64,000 bases of DNA from Volvox africanus. Lineage: Eukaryota; Chlorophyta; Chlorophyceae; Chlamydomonadales; Volvocaceae. The notes under the pieces were generated by a model that saw nothing but the letters and a program-made list of their open reading frames with translations, did not search any database and was not told where the DNA came from. Position numbers and translations under genes: made by a program. Each line of letters opens with the position of its first letter. Position 1 is the first letter of the stretch. Shown in pieces: positions 11,584 to 23,200 of the stretch. The stretch lies in NCBI GenBank assembly GCA_030268105.1, contig BSDZ01000008.1, positions 620,001 to 684,000 of the forward strand, written 5' to 3'.

Positions 11584-11981
11584 GTGGGTCACCAGGGGGA
11601 AGTTCCGCCAGAAACACGACAACCTCTACCTCAACTCGATGTTTTGCTGAACTGTCACGTAGCGTGCAATCCTCCGCCATCCGGTGCTGCTGCTGCTGAT
11701 TTATTTGCATTTAGCTGGCTCATGCATCCATCCGTCCTTTAGCTGGCTCATGCATCCAGCCTGGGTCCTGCCTACTTGTTTGATGTGCATGTATGTGGCC
11801 CCTCAGGCTGCCATAATCATATTTTCTGCACATTTACTTACAGAATATATAGGTTAATTCGTAGCCTGACTCAAATTTTTGCACGGACGGACGGATGGCG
11901 GGACTGCGTGGATGAACGCATACGCATGGGCGGGGACGATTCCCGGCGGGCGGGCGGATCTGTTATGGAATTACCATCCAG

Positions 11982-12005
11982 CCTGGACATCCTGGTAAAC
12001 CTCAG
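11982..12005 (+). CDS. CH1 24-nt S2 micro-exon
   Basis: Eight codons' worth of sequence giving LDILVNLR, which matches the end of S2 in HCN/CNG channels (consensus DI..NFR). It has an AG acceptor and a GTCAGT donor, and both phases fit the flanking exons. The same 24-nt exon occurs in CH2 (LDILVHFR, 40334-40357), so it is conserved in the family. Confidence 0.75.
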
Positions 12006-12216
12006 GTCAGTCATCAAGTTGAAAGGCTACAACCATGTCGTGGTGACAGCAAGGATGTTACTTTTTTGGATACGCGCGGTTGATGATTATCAATAGTGCG
12101 CGTCGCCCCGCCCATACGACGTATCGTAATGGGGCCCGGTGGATATTTAGTAAGGCTGGTGCCTTCATCTTTCCAGGCGAACATGCTGCCGCTGTATATG
12201 TGTCTATCTCTTCCCA

Positions 12217-12270
12217 AGCTCATGAGGGCTACGTGGCTCATGAGGGCTACGTGGCCCATGAGGGAGATCA
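12217..12270 (+). repeat. 18-bp tandem repeat, three units
   Basis: Units of CATGAGGGCTACGTGGCT (last one diverged to CATGAGGGAGAT) in the CH1 intron between the 24-nt exon and the S2-S4 exon. A small minisatellite with no coding role visible. Confidence 0.7.
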
Positions 12271-12331
12271 GCTTCGTTGATTAACAGCATCAGCCCCACG
12301 TAATATCTGCCAGTTGTGATATCTTGAACAG

Positions 12332-12535
12332 GACCTCCATCGCGACTCCCCAAGGTGACATCGTACGTACCCCGCAAATCATCGCGCTACACTACCTTCG
12401 CGGCATGTTCGTCCTGGATTTGGTTTCGGCGCTACCACTGGACGTCATCGTCAACATCTCCACTCACGGCGACGCCCACGAGAAGCTGTACTGGGTGGGC
12501 TTGTTACGATTGCCTCGCTTCGTTACCATGCTGAG
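12332..12535 (+). CDS. CH1 S2-S3-S4 exon
   Basis: Contains VLDLVSALPLDVIV, the S3 motif of HCN/CNG/KCNH channels (F.xD.VS.LP.D), and then GLLRLPRFVTMLR, the start of S4. Only three in-register arginines are visible in S4, fewer than in strongly voltage-gated channels. The donor GTAGGT is canonical here, whereas the CH2 exon uses GC. Confidence 0.8.
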
Positions 12536-13199
12536 GTAGGTGGGTTGGTTGCTTGAACTGTCTTTGTCTTTACACGAGCGGTTGGCGAGCAGCAGCAGCG
12601 TCAGCAGCAGCAACAGCAGTGTCACGCGTCCAGCGCTCAACTGCACTCGGTATCTTACAAGCAGGGGAGAGCTTAATTCCCTGGTATCGAAATGCGTTCG
12701 GACGTAGTGTCGAACTAGTCCTTATTACGTACGGTTCATGTGTTCTATGGTTTTGTTAGGGTTTGGGTTTTGAAATATAAGGTTTTGGGGTTTAAAAGAA
12801 AGTACCAAGTCCATTGCGATAGAGTACAATTTCCATGTATAAGACAGGACATAATAATGCATGCCGGTGAACCAGTGCATAGGCTATCCATGATGCAATG
12901 AGTAAAGCACGGGCGGCCCCCTGTGGCCTTCATGTGAGGACTCCTTGGGCTCCATGCCGGATTCAGCGGGCATTCAACGGGCGTTCGTTATGGCTTGGGT
13001 TTGATATAGGGTTTAGAGTTAGTGAAGAGACCTGAATTAACACTATTTTGCTATTTTGAGCCATGTATCGGGTCGTATATGTGATGAAATTTATGTGGTA
13101 ATAACAACGGCATCGCAACGCTGTGTTCTCTCCGTACTATTATTCATTACCCTCCGAACCCACCCACTCTAAACGCTCCGTTCATTGTTATTACACCAG

Positions 13200-13327
13200 C
13201 CAGCTGGATATCGTTGTGCCGGTCAAGTACTTCAATCTGGTCAGTGTCACCAAACTCCTTGTGATTATGATCCTAATGACGCACTGGGCCGCGTGCGTGT
13301 GGTACTTCCTGTCACTCGAAATACAAG
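13200..13327 (+). CDS. CH1 S4-S5 linker and S5 exon
   Basis: Reads VPVKYFNLVSVTKLL, then MTHWAACVWYFLS. HWAACVWY is a signature of the S5 helix of CNG/HCN-type channels. 128 nt, the same as CH2 (41497-41624). The acceptor is TTACACCAG and the donor is G|GTACAT. Confidence 0.8.
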
Positions 13328-13754
13328 GTACATCGCTGTAATGTAGCTAACTGTTTATTACATATGTATCTTTCCTCGCTGAATATACATAAGCGATCAA
13401 GAGGTTATTAACTCAATTATTTAGAAGTTACATTGTGGGCGACTTGCCCTGAAAGGACAAGCACCGGGGGCCATGACCGATCGGAACCACATACAGCGCA
13501 GGGGGAAGAATACGGCTTACGGCTTACGGCTTACGGCCCGGTGCTCGTCTTTGAAGGGCGAGTCGCCCACAGTGTAACACCCATAATACAAAAAATATAT
13601 ATTTATGTATGTATATATACATGCATATTCGAGCTGGTTGAAGCTAAATCCTATCCTGCGAAATACACTTCCTGCATTTGCCATGCACTTCATCCAGCTA
13701 GCAGCGTATTTTGGACTATCACTAGGTAAGGCCCCTGATTGCATCTCTTGTCAG

Positions 13755-13936
13755 GGAAATGGCCCTGGATTTTCACCGTGGACTGTCACTGCCATGGTGA
13801 TATGGACAAGTACCTGTACGCCTTCTATCGCAGCTTCCTAATCATGCTGGGCGACCGGCCACCCACGAATAACAACGTGGAGCGTGTGTTCACGCTAGTG
13901 CTGCTATTTTTAGGGGCGTGCTTCTACGCCATAGTT
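13755..13936 (+). CDS. CH1 pore-loop and S6 exon
   Basis: Reads GKWPWIF..., YLYAFYRSFLIMLGDRPPT, NVERVFTLVLLFLGACFYAIV. The layout matches CNG channels, where YSLYWSTLTLTTIGETPPP is followed by an S6 helix, rather than K+ channels with GYG. The filter here is LGDRPP: one Gly, then Asp, with none of the usual Thr residues before it. 182 nt, phase 1 to phase 0, donor GTGAGT. Confidence 0.8.
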
Positions 13937-14487
13937 GTGAGTCAAATAGACGGCCACTGCCCCTGAAGCTAGCTGCAGTGCATGCGTGAGGGGGAGCCAG
14001 TTCCAGAAACCCAGCCATGCAATCTGAGCATATGGCAAGTTACGGACATTACAATCCACGAAGCAGATTTATTTCCAACTGAAAGACTTAAGAAATACAG
14101 GAAAACCGCATTTTACGAAGAATCTGTATGCAGGCCTCGCCATGCAAACAATGAGAGCACTTGACCTATATCTCTAGGGGCTGTCAGGATCGATTGGTAC
14201 TGGGTATTCATTACTTGCCTTAATCTACACAATGCAAGCCGCCTGGGGCTGAAATAATTTTATGTAGAACGAACGAAAGCCTTTATTGTTATTCGTTGAT
14301 GTAGCGATCGAGCGCGCCACCGCAATCCAAGCACGCACGCGCAGGTCCGCCATCCATGCCCTGCTGCTTCATTGCATTTTTCAGGACATGCAACAACGTA
14401 TCATCTATCGTTGGTATAGCACTGAATATTAAAACTATTCCTGTTGGCTTCTGTGCGTGCGGCTCCAGATGGGTAGCATGTCACTAC

Positions 14488-17400
14488 CACTATAACAAGG
14501 AATTCGTGCGTTAGCTCGCGTTAGGGACCCCTAACGCAAGCCTAACGCAAGCTTAACGCGAACTAACGCGAGCTAACGCAAAGCCTAACGCAAATCAAAC
14601 GCATTGCGTTATTGCTTGCGTATCGCTAACGCAATCCTAACGCACCTAACGCAATCGCAAATAAACTTTTTTGGGAGGGAACGAAAATGTTTGCGTTTAC
14701 TTTGCGTTAGCTAACGCAACCTAACGCGAACTTACGCAATGTCAAACGCACCCACATAGATTCTAAGGTGTGCGTTAGGCCTAACGCAACGCAAGCGTTA
14801 GAGACCCATACGCAAGCAAAAATACATAGCGTGCATGGAAGTTAAAGTTCTCTAACGCACAATATACGCACGCCTAACGCGCATTAACGCGCATTAACGC
14901 ATGCTTGCGTATGCTGCGAATAATGCGTACACAGGTAGCAGTTGTGGGTTGCGTAAAAGTTTTAAACGCATGTAACTAACATATTCGCACGCTTTCGCAA
15001 GGTCTTACGCGTGCGATAGCAACATTCGCGCCACTTTCGCTTTGCGTACGAGGCAGCCTCGCATTCTTGCTCACTGCAACTACTTTTGGTCGTTCTGGTT
15101 ATTTCTTTACTGTTTCAGTTCTCGTTCCTGTTATTGTTTGCTGTTTTGCCCACCCGCTGCAGAATTATTTTTGTGTGTACGGAAACTATCCTGTCATAAT
15201 GTACGTAGCTGTTATGAAGAATATCAATAGGATTTCAGTTTTGATAGATGAAAATATTCCAGGCAATAATTTACAGTTCAATATTCGGATAGCATCCAGG
15301 TAAGCAGCCATTGGTGAGTACGCATTAATTCAACGAAACAATCAAATTTCTACACATCCAATCCTGCCAATCAAATTTGTTTATGAGTTCAATAATCATT
15401 TGTACCATGCACCAATCATTTCAATCATCATTAGGTACATACATCCTAACTTCATCTGCCACCGCACATTTAGCAGCCCGCTCTAATATAAGCTTAGAAA
15501 CAAACATGTTAGATGTTAGTTCTATCTAATAGTATTCTATTTCACTCTCTCTGTTGTCGTCCTCCTCTGGCGCAGTGGTGGCGTCATCCTGCTCGTCCTC
15601 AATCTTCTGGTCCTCGCTCACCTCCTCCTCAAGCAACTCCTGAAAAGTTTAGAAAAGGAAAATTATACTTATTTACATACATATGTATAAATGTAAATTA
15701 AGCTGTCACCACTCAGCAATTATCACTTCCGGTTACAATAATCTTAATCATGTCTAGGGTGGGCAGTGCTTTTAAGTACCACTAATCATTCTAAAAGCAT
15801 AGTCTTTCATTTGCTGTACTATGTACTTGGACACTTTGTTACCTGTTTCTGCTAACTCCCTGAGCTCCTACGTTGACGTAGTGCCCGTGTACATCGCACA
15901 CCTTCCGAAACACTCTTGACCTTTATCAGTCAAAACAACACATATTATAATTATACATTCAAACATGAAGGAAGTTTAGATAATAAGCTGAACTAAGGAA
16001 ATTACCTTCTGTCCCTGGTGGTCGTAACTGTCATCGTCATCCGTAGACTTGTCTTCCAACGGCACCTGCTGGTCCAAAATACGTGAAGGGACTTGGTAGT
16101 AATAAAAAGGTTATATTAAAAAGTAAGTAATGTCTGACCTCAATATTTCGTACCTTTCTTTTGGTGCCCGTGCTTGGTCGCCTCACTTTCGTGGATGGCC
16201 GCACATCGTCATCGTTCGTTACCTTCAAGGGCCGACGTTAGCATACATATATGATTTGAGAAATTACCAGCTTACAATTTCTATCAAAAAAGAGAAAAAT
16301 AAATCAACATATGGCACATCAAACGACAAAGCACACAGCAAATGAAAAGAATATAACGAAACATAAAATTACAGCTCAATAAAACAGGAAGACAGGATGA
16401 ATGGGCTGTACCTTTTTTGCTGCCGCCTTGCTTGAGTTCCTAGCTTTCCTGCTGGAGTTCCTTGTCGTAGAGGGCTGTGAACTCTTTGCCTACATAAAAA
16501 GGAAGTACGTTTGGGGAGAATAGGAACAATTATATAAAAGACAGAAAGGAGAAAACAGGTTAAAGGACATTAATGATCTGTACATCCCTGTATATGAGAT
16601 CCGTAATGTACATCACCCATCCAGCAATAATTTTGCTAAGCGCGCCTGGTAATTTGCACACCCCATCATCCACTCTCCGTACTACTAGTATTTGCACTAA
16701 CCTGTCAGTGTCTAGCGGCCTTGACCTCCTTCTCCTTCTGATGTATGCTAGCTGCGTTGGCAGCCAGCACCATCATCGATGCATCTTCACCATGCGCGGG
16801 CTGCTTTTGGCCTTTGCTAGGGCGCCCATTATGAGTTCCTAATGGCACGTCATTTCGGCCGTTTTTCTGCGGGTTGGTGGCAATAAAGTATTTCGTACAC
16901 GACAAAAATAAACGCAGGAAAAAAACTTATTCTTTTACTAGTTAAAGTAAAATACAAATCTTATGCATACTTACTACTTAAAAGCGAAGAGTAGTGCTTC
17001 CGTACTCCGTCCAGGGTTGTGCGGCTGCCAATCAATCCCATGTAAGCAACAATGTTTCGAAACCCTGCTTTACAACATCCTTTATATGTACATTTAATGC
17101 CACCCATTGTACACAGTCGTCAGGTCGTCCATGTCATACAGTAGCAGTTCTATTGGACAACCTTGCTTGCGCAGGCAGCATACGTATAATTTCTGCAGCA
17201 TCAACAGCTAATCATATATTTGTAAAGAAATAATAATTGCTTCAGTAACGAATGGAGCCGCCTTCTGCTTATGATGGAAAGTCCCGTATGAAACTCTTTA
17301 CATCCCGAAAACACTTTTCCCCTGAAAGTCAGGAACATTTTCAGTGTGTCATGCCTGGAAGGGAACCACTAGAAGGCAACATTGCATCGGATGTGCTAGA

Positions 17401-18782
17401 TGGCATCGACCAAGGCAGCAGCCGCTTGGCTCAAAGCTTGGCTCTTCCTGGTTTTAGTAGCAATGAGAAGTGACTTCATTGTGACGAGGATGTTTAGAAT
17501 CACCATTGCAACGTTTGCACTTGAGATGCCCCGTCTATGTGCCCCGTCTTGGGAGCCAGGGCCAGCGGGATGGGATGGAAGGCAAGGGTTCTGGGCAGCC
17601 CTCAGTACAGCGCCGTCATCGGCTTAGGCACGTGCTTGGAGTTTCTGGAGCCATGAAACAATTCTGGTTAGGAATGTGCATGACGTTTTTGATGCAATAA
17701 CAAAATAATGACCGTGCTGAAAATTGTAGCGTGAATCCGTTGAACTATTCATTCCCGTGCAGCGATTGAACTATTCTGCATTGCAATATGTCTGTATTGG
17801 GGAAGCCTTGGGGTCATAGAGTACCTCTCACACATGCTCGTTTTCATGGTCAATTTTCACACATACGCCAAGCTGCTATGATGCTTGCCAGACAAGGCTA
17901 TCTAATTTTTGGGGCCTGCTCGATGTGTAACTGTGGCTCTTGGTGACTTTGTTTGGGTCTCCATCTGGAAAGATTGTTGCCTGGCTACTGTGTAAGGTTT
18001 GCTGTTGCCAAATTTCCTCGGTCCTTACCCACACTTGCTAACTCCGGCAGCTTGCTGCTCAATAATTAGAAAGCCTTCCATAATTAGAAAGGTAGCCCTG
18101 AACAGCCATGTGTGGCACTTCAGAGTTCTATGTTATAAAGTAAGCCACATGTACAGATTCTAAATTCGTATAATGGTAGCGATTTAGCGATGTTAACAAG
18201 CGTTCACCAGAGCAATCTCTTGTACAACGACTAGTATTCATAGCGCTATCCTAAATTGAAATTAACTTTGAAGATATTTTATGCACAAAGTCTCGAGACT
18301 ACTGCACAATAAGAGCAAGTAAGCAAACTAAATAAATCCGGCAAACCCGTGCTCCGAACATTATTATGCGCTATCTACATAAACTTTGAGTAAACTGCGT
18401 TACAGTGCGTTACGTGCGTATCGTAACGCACTGTACGCAAGATATACGCAAGCTGTTTGCGTAAAGTTAACGCGTGCGTTAGGTTTGCGATCGCGTGCGT
18501 TAGGTTTGCGTTAGGCTCGCGTTAGAACATACGCAAGCCCCCGATTTTCGAGCACCACGAAACGTAATAAAAATTACAGGGAACTTTTATAATCATTATA
18601 AATATTGTTTTCATTTAAACGAACTTGAAAACGACGCACTATAACAGACGTTCTGTCCAGTTTTCTATTTCTTTGCGTTAGGCTCGCGTTAGGCTAACGC
18701 AACCGCTAACGCACAAAACGCACACATACGCGCCCTAACGCAGCCTAACGCGAGCCTAACGCACGAATCTGTTGTTATAGTG
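14488..18782 (-). mobile_element. CACTA-type DNA transposon copy E2, in the CH1 C-linker exon
   Basis: Starts CACTATAACAAGG at 14488 and ends TTGTTATAGTG at 18782; 4295 bp. It is flanked by TAC on both sides (14485-14487, 18783-18785), the 3-bp target duplication typical of EnSpm/CACTA elements. GCGTTA arrays lie at 14505-15010 and 18400-18770. Removing the element and one TAC joins ATGGGTAGCATGTCACTAC to TCGTGAGCAACATG, which aligns codon by codon with the uninterrupted CH2 exon at 42654. No transposase is recognised, so the copy is probably non-autonomous. The element gene runs on the minus strand, opposite to CH1. Confidence 0.92.
15526..16866 (-). pseudogene. Remnant of the element gene in E2
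   Basis: Minus-strand exons 16866-16702, 16489-16412, 16222-16154, 16065-16006 and 15639-15526 match those of E1 and E3 in splice sites and phase 0 joins. The products are Lys/Ser-rich (KARNSSKAAAKK), then VRPSTKVRRPSTGTKRK, then an acidic tail ending in EIEYY and TAG at 15526-15528. The exon 16866-16702 has a TGA one codon before its donor, shared with E3 and E4. The upstream DNA-binding-type exons of E1 are replaced by unrelated sequence (about 16963-17670). Not functional as read. Confidence 0.6.
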
Positions 18783-18938
18783 TACTCGTGAGCAACATGT
18801 GGGGCATGGCGTCGCGCCACAAACTGCGCGCCGCCATGCTACAAGATGTACTACGATACAAGGGTGCGAACACCGATGCTGACTTGCGCTCGCGTGTGGA
18901 CGGCTACTTCGATCACATGGCACAGTACGAGCACCCAG
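18783..18938 (+). CDS. CH1 C-linker exon, part downstream of E2
   Basis: Continues SNMWGMASRHKLRAAM..., LQDVLRYKGANTDADLRSRV, DGYFDHMAQYEHPG. The paired helices match the A'-D' helices of the CNG/HCN C-linker. The first 19 nt of this exon lie on the other side of E2 (14469-14487). The donor G|GTCTGT is at 18938, phase 1. Confidence 0.75.
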
Positions 18939-19322
18939 GTCTGTATATATTACTACAACATGTGCTAGCTAACTACGTACAGAAGACTGTTAAAAGTGAC
19001 ATGCTGCCCTAATTTTTACCAACTACTAGCCTGTAAGCCATCCAGGATCTGATCGACTGCAGGATAGGCCATAAAATCCTGCATGCGTATGGCTTATTAC
19101 GTACGGCATGATCGATACAACACAGGGTTCGCATGCCTGACTAACAAGCAGGCGAACCCGTAAGTATTCAATAAGCATATAAGCATCCCAGGATAAATTC
19201 AAAAATCCAAAAACGTGCTTCCCCCACATGGAAAAAGATGTCCTTCATCAAAATGAGAAAAAACACGCAAGCCACGTCCCCACCCTCTCGCGTGTTACTG
19301 TGTGGCCTGTGACCTGCCGTAG

Positions 19323-19411
19323 GTCCCGAGGGCGTGGTAATGTTGTCGGAACTTCCCGTGGCCTTGCACTCAGAGCTGATGGCCTCCGTCTTCGAGCCAT
19401 TTTTGACGCGG
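19323..19411 (+). CDS. CH1 end-of-C-linker exon
   Basis: Reads LSELPVALHSELMASVFEPF, equivalent to LSxLPxxLRxEI...hL of HCN/CNG channels. 89 nt, the same as CH2 43322-43410. Eighteen bases after its donor begins a long (AG)n tract. Confidence 0.75.
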
Positions 19412-19424
19412 GTAGGTAGGGAGA

Positions 19425-19555
<131 letters not shown>

Positions 19556-19701
19556 CTAAAGTCTATTATTGGATGATGAGGCAACTCATGGAATCTGCAA
19601 ACAAGCAACCCACGAGCTTCTTCTTTGATATGTGGTACACATAACTACTGGCGTGACCTGTGCATACATGCATGCATCCATCCGTCGATCCATGCGTGCA
19701 G

Positions 19702-20001
19702 ATCCAGCTTTTCGCATTTTGTGAGCGGTCCTTCATCTGGCGCCTGTGTCAGCGGCTGCGGCTGTCGATGTTCATGCCGAAGGACGTCATCTACGATGTG
19801 GGTTGCGTGGGCCATGACATGTACATCATCTGGTGCGGCGTTGTGGCACTAACTGAGCCCGATGGATGTATGACAGCGTTGCTATGCGAGGGCGACCATT
19901 TCGGCGAGCTTGGTGTCATGGCGATAAACACACCACGACCACAGCGCGCCGTGGCTATGTGCGCAGCTGACATCATCATGTTGAGCCGAGGTGACCTGCA
20001 G
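19702..20001 (+). CDS. CH1 cyclic nucleotide-binding domain exon
   Basis: Exactly 100 codons. Motifs in order: QLFAFCERSFIWRLCQRLRL (helix A), GHDMYIIWCGVVAL (beta-roll), GDHFGELGVM (phosphate-binding cassette with FGE), then PRPQRAVAM and the last strands DIIMLSRGDLQ. In canonical domains an Arg two residues before the cassette Ala (RTA) contacts the nucleotide phosphate; here that position is Gln (QRA). Same length as CH2 43808-44107. Ligand binding is therefore uncertain. Confidence 0.85.
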
Positions 20002-20181
20002 GTACTTACACATGCATGCATATATACATGGGTATAAATGACGGTAATTCACGTGCATACGTACGTCTCGTGGGTGTTTCGCGTACATGGTGTGCTCCAC
20101 CGCCAACGTCTGTATGCTCTTCTTGCGTCCTCCCATAGTCGTCGTCGTACATGCAGTGTACGGCACACAAGCATAATATCA

Positions 20182-20246
20182 GGTGTATAAGCACCTGCTC
20201 AGCATTTCGAGGGGCCTTACCTGCACTCAGGTACTACACCTCGTTT
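20182..20246. repeat. Hairpin-bearing dispersed repeat in a CH1 intron
   Basis: GGTGTATAAGCACC forms a short hairpin, followed by ACCTG...CAGGT enclosing a smaller GAG/CTC stem. The same arrangement with different but still complementary stem bases occurs at 45137-45218 (CH2, same intron) and 51756-51836. Confidence 0.45.
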
Positions 20247-20292
20247 TTATGTGCACAGCGGTTGCACATATGGTGTCTGTATAGATAGGGTT

Positions 20293-23200
20293 CACTATAA
20301 CAACAGATTCGTGCGTTAGGCTCGCGTTAGGCTGCGTTAGGGCGCGTATGTGTGCGTTTTGTGCGTTAGCGGTTGCGTTAGCCTAACGCGAGCCTAACGC
20401 AAAGAAATAGAAAACTGGACAGAACGTCTGTTATAGTGCGTCGTTTTCAAGTTCGTTTAAATGAAAACAATATTTATAATGATTATAAAAGTTCCCTGTA
20501 ATTTTTATTACGTTTCGTGGTGCTCGAAAATCGGGGGCTTGCGTATGTTCTAACGCGAGCCTAACGCAAACCTAACGCACGCGATCGCAAACCTAACGCA
20601 CGCGTTAACTTTACGCAAACAGCTTGCGTATATCTTGCGTACAGTGCGTTACGATACGCACGTAACGCACTGTAACGCAGTTTACTCAAAGTTTATGTAG
20701 ATAGCGCATAATAATGTTCGGAGCACGGGTTTGCCGGATTTATTTAGTTTGCTTACTTGCTCTTATTGTGCAGTAGTCTCGAGACTTTGTGCATAAAATA
20801 TCTTCAAAGTTAATTTCAATTTAGGATAGCGCTATGAATACTAGTCGTTGTACAAGAGATTGCTCTGGTGAACGCTTGTTAACATCGCTAAATCGCTACC
20901 ATTATACGAATTTAGAATCTGTACATGTGGCTTACTTTATAACATAGAACTCTGAAGTGCCACACATGGCTGTTCAGGGCTACCTTTCTAATTATGGAAG
21001 GCTTTCTAATTATTGAGCAGCAAGCTGCCGGAGTTAGCAAGTGTGGGTAAGGACCGAGGAAATTTGGCAACAGCAAACCTTACACAGTAGCCAGGCAACA
21101 ATCTTTCCAGATGGAGACCCAAACAAAGTCACCAAGAGCCACAGTTACACATCGAGCAGGCCCCAAAAATTAGATAGCCTTGTCTGGCAAGCATCATAGC
21201 AGCTTGGCGTATGTGTGAAAATTGACCATGAAAACGAGCATGTGTGAGAGGTACTCTATGACCCCAAGGCTTCCCCAATACAGACATATTGCAATGCAGA
21301 ATAGTTCAATCGCTGCACGGGAATGAATAGTTCAACGGATTCACGCTACAATTTTCAGCACGGTCATTATTTTGTTATTGCATCAAAAACGTCATGCACA
21401 TTCCTAACCAGAATTGTTTCATGGCTCCAGAAACTCCAAGCACGTGCCTAAGCCGATGACGGCGCTGTACTGAGGGCTGCCCAGAACCCTTGCCTTCCAT
21501 CCCATCCCGCTGGCCCTGGCTCCCAAGACGGGGCACATAGACGGGGCATCTCAAGTGCAAACGTTGCAATGGTGATTCTAAACATCCTCGTCACAATGAA
21601 GTCACTTCTCATTGCTACTAAAACCAGGAAGAGCCAAGCTTTGAGCCAAGCGGCTGCTGCCTTGGTCGATGCCATCTAGCACATCCGATGCAATGTTGCC
21701 TTCTAGTGGTTCCCTTCCAGGCATGACACACTGAAAATGTTCCTGACTTTCAGGGGAAAAGTGTTTTCGGGATGTAAAGAGTTTCATACGGGACTTTCCA
21801 TCATAAGCAGAAGGCGGCTCCATTCGTTACTGAAGCAATTATTATTTCTTTACAAATATATGATTAGCTGTTGATGCTGCAGAAATTATACGTATGCTGC
21901 CTGCGCAAGCAAGGTTGTCCAATAGAACTGCTACTGTATGACATGGACGACCTGACGACTGTGTACAATGGGTGGCATTAAATGTACATATAAAGGATGT
22001 TGTAAAGCAGGGTTTCGAAACATTGTTGCTTACATGGGATTGATTGGCAGCCGCACAACCCTGGACGGAGTACGGAAGCACTACTCTTCGCTTTTAAGTA
22101 GTAAGTATGCATAAGATTTGTATTTTACTTTAACTAGTAAAAGAATAAGTTTTTTTCCTGCGTTTATTTTTGTCGTGTACGAAATACTTTATTGCCACCA
22201 ACCCGCAGAAAAACGGCCGAAATGACGTGCCATTAGGAACTCATAATGGGCGCCCTAGCAAAGGCCAAAAGCAGCCCGCGCATGGTGAAGATGCATCGAT
22301 GATGGTGCTGGCTGCCAACGCAGCTAGCATACATCAGAAGGAGAAGGAGGTCAAGGCCGCTAGACACTGACAGGTTAGTGCAAATACTAGTAGTACGGAG
22401 AGTGGATGATGGGGTGTGCAAATTACCAGGCGCGCTTAGCAAAATTATTGCTGGATGGGTGATGTACATTACGGATCTCATATACAGGGATGTACAGATC
22501 ATTAATGTCCTTTAACCTGTTTTCTCCTTTCTGTCTTTTATATAATTGTTCCTATTCTCCCCAAACGTACTTCCTTTTTATGTAGGCAAAGAGTTCACAG
22601 CCCTCTACGACAAGGAACTCCAGCAGGAAAGCTAGGAACTCAAGCAAGGCGGCAGCAAAAAAGGTACAGCCCATTCATCCTGTCTTCCTGTTTTATTGAG
22701 CTGTAATTTTATGTTTCGTTATATTCTTTTCATTTGCTGTGTGCTTTGTCGTTTGATGTGCCATATGTTGATTTATTTTTCTCTTTTTTGATAGAAATTG
22801 TAAGCTGGTAATTTCTCAAATCATATATGTATGCTAACGTCGGCCCTTGAAGGTAACGAACGATGACGATGTGCGGCCATCCACGAAAGTGAGGCGACCA
22901 AGCACGGGCACCAAAAGAAAGGTACGAAATATTGAGGTCAGATATTACTTACTTTTTAATATAACCTTTTTATTACTACCAAGTCCCTTCACGTATTTTG
23001 GACCAGCAGGTGCCGTTGGAAGACAAGTCTACGGATGACGATGACAGTTACGACCACCAGGGACAGAAGGTAATTTCCTTAGTTCAGCTTATTATCTAAA
23101 CTTCCTTCATGTTTGAATGTATAATTATAATATGTGTTGTTTTGACTGATAAAGGTCAAGAGTGTTTCGGAAGGTGTGCGATGTACACGGGCACTACGTC

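Noticed and set aside
14505..15010. Regularly spaced GCGTTA words resembling a CRISPR array
   Set aside because: Units are 6-8 bp in both orientations with no fixed spacer length, at the ends of CACTA elements in a eukaryotic genome. They are subterminal repeats.
15042..15303. Frames MRTRQPRILAH... and MLTATTFGRSGYF... repeated in E2-E4
   Set aside because: Overlapping open frames in the transposon end, present only because the copies are near-identical.
17252..17473. 73-codon frame MEPPSAYDG... shared by E2, E3 and E4
   Set aside because: Conservation follows from the recent copying of the whole element. It runs opposite to the element gene and has no start context or homology.
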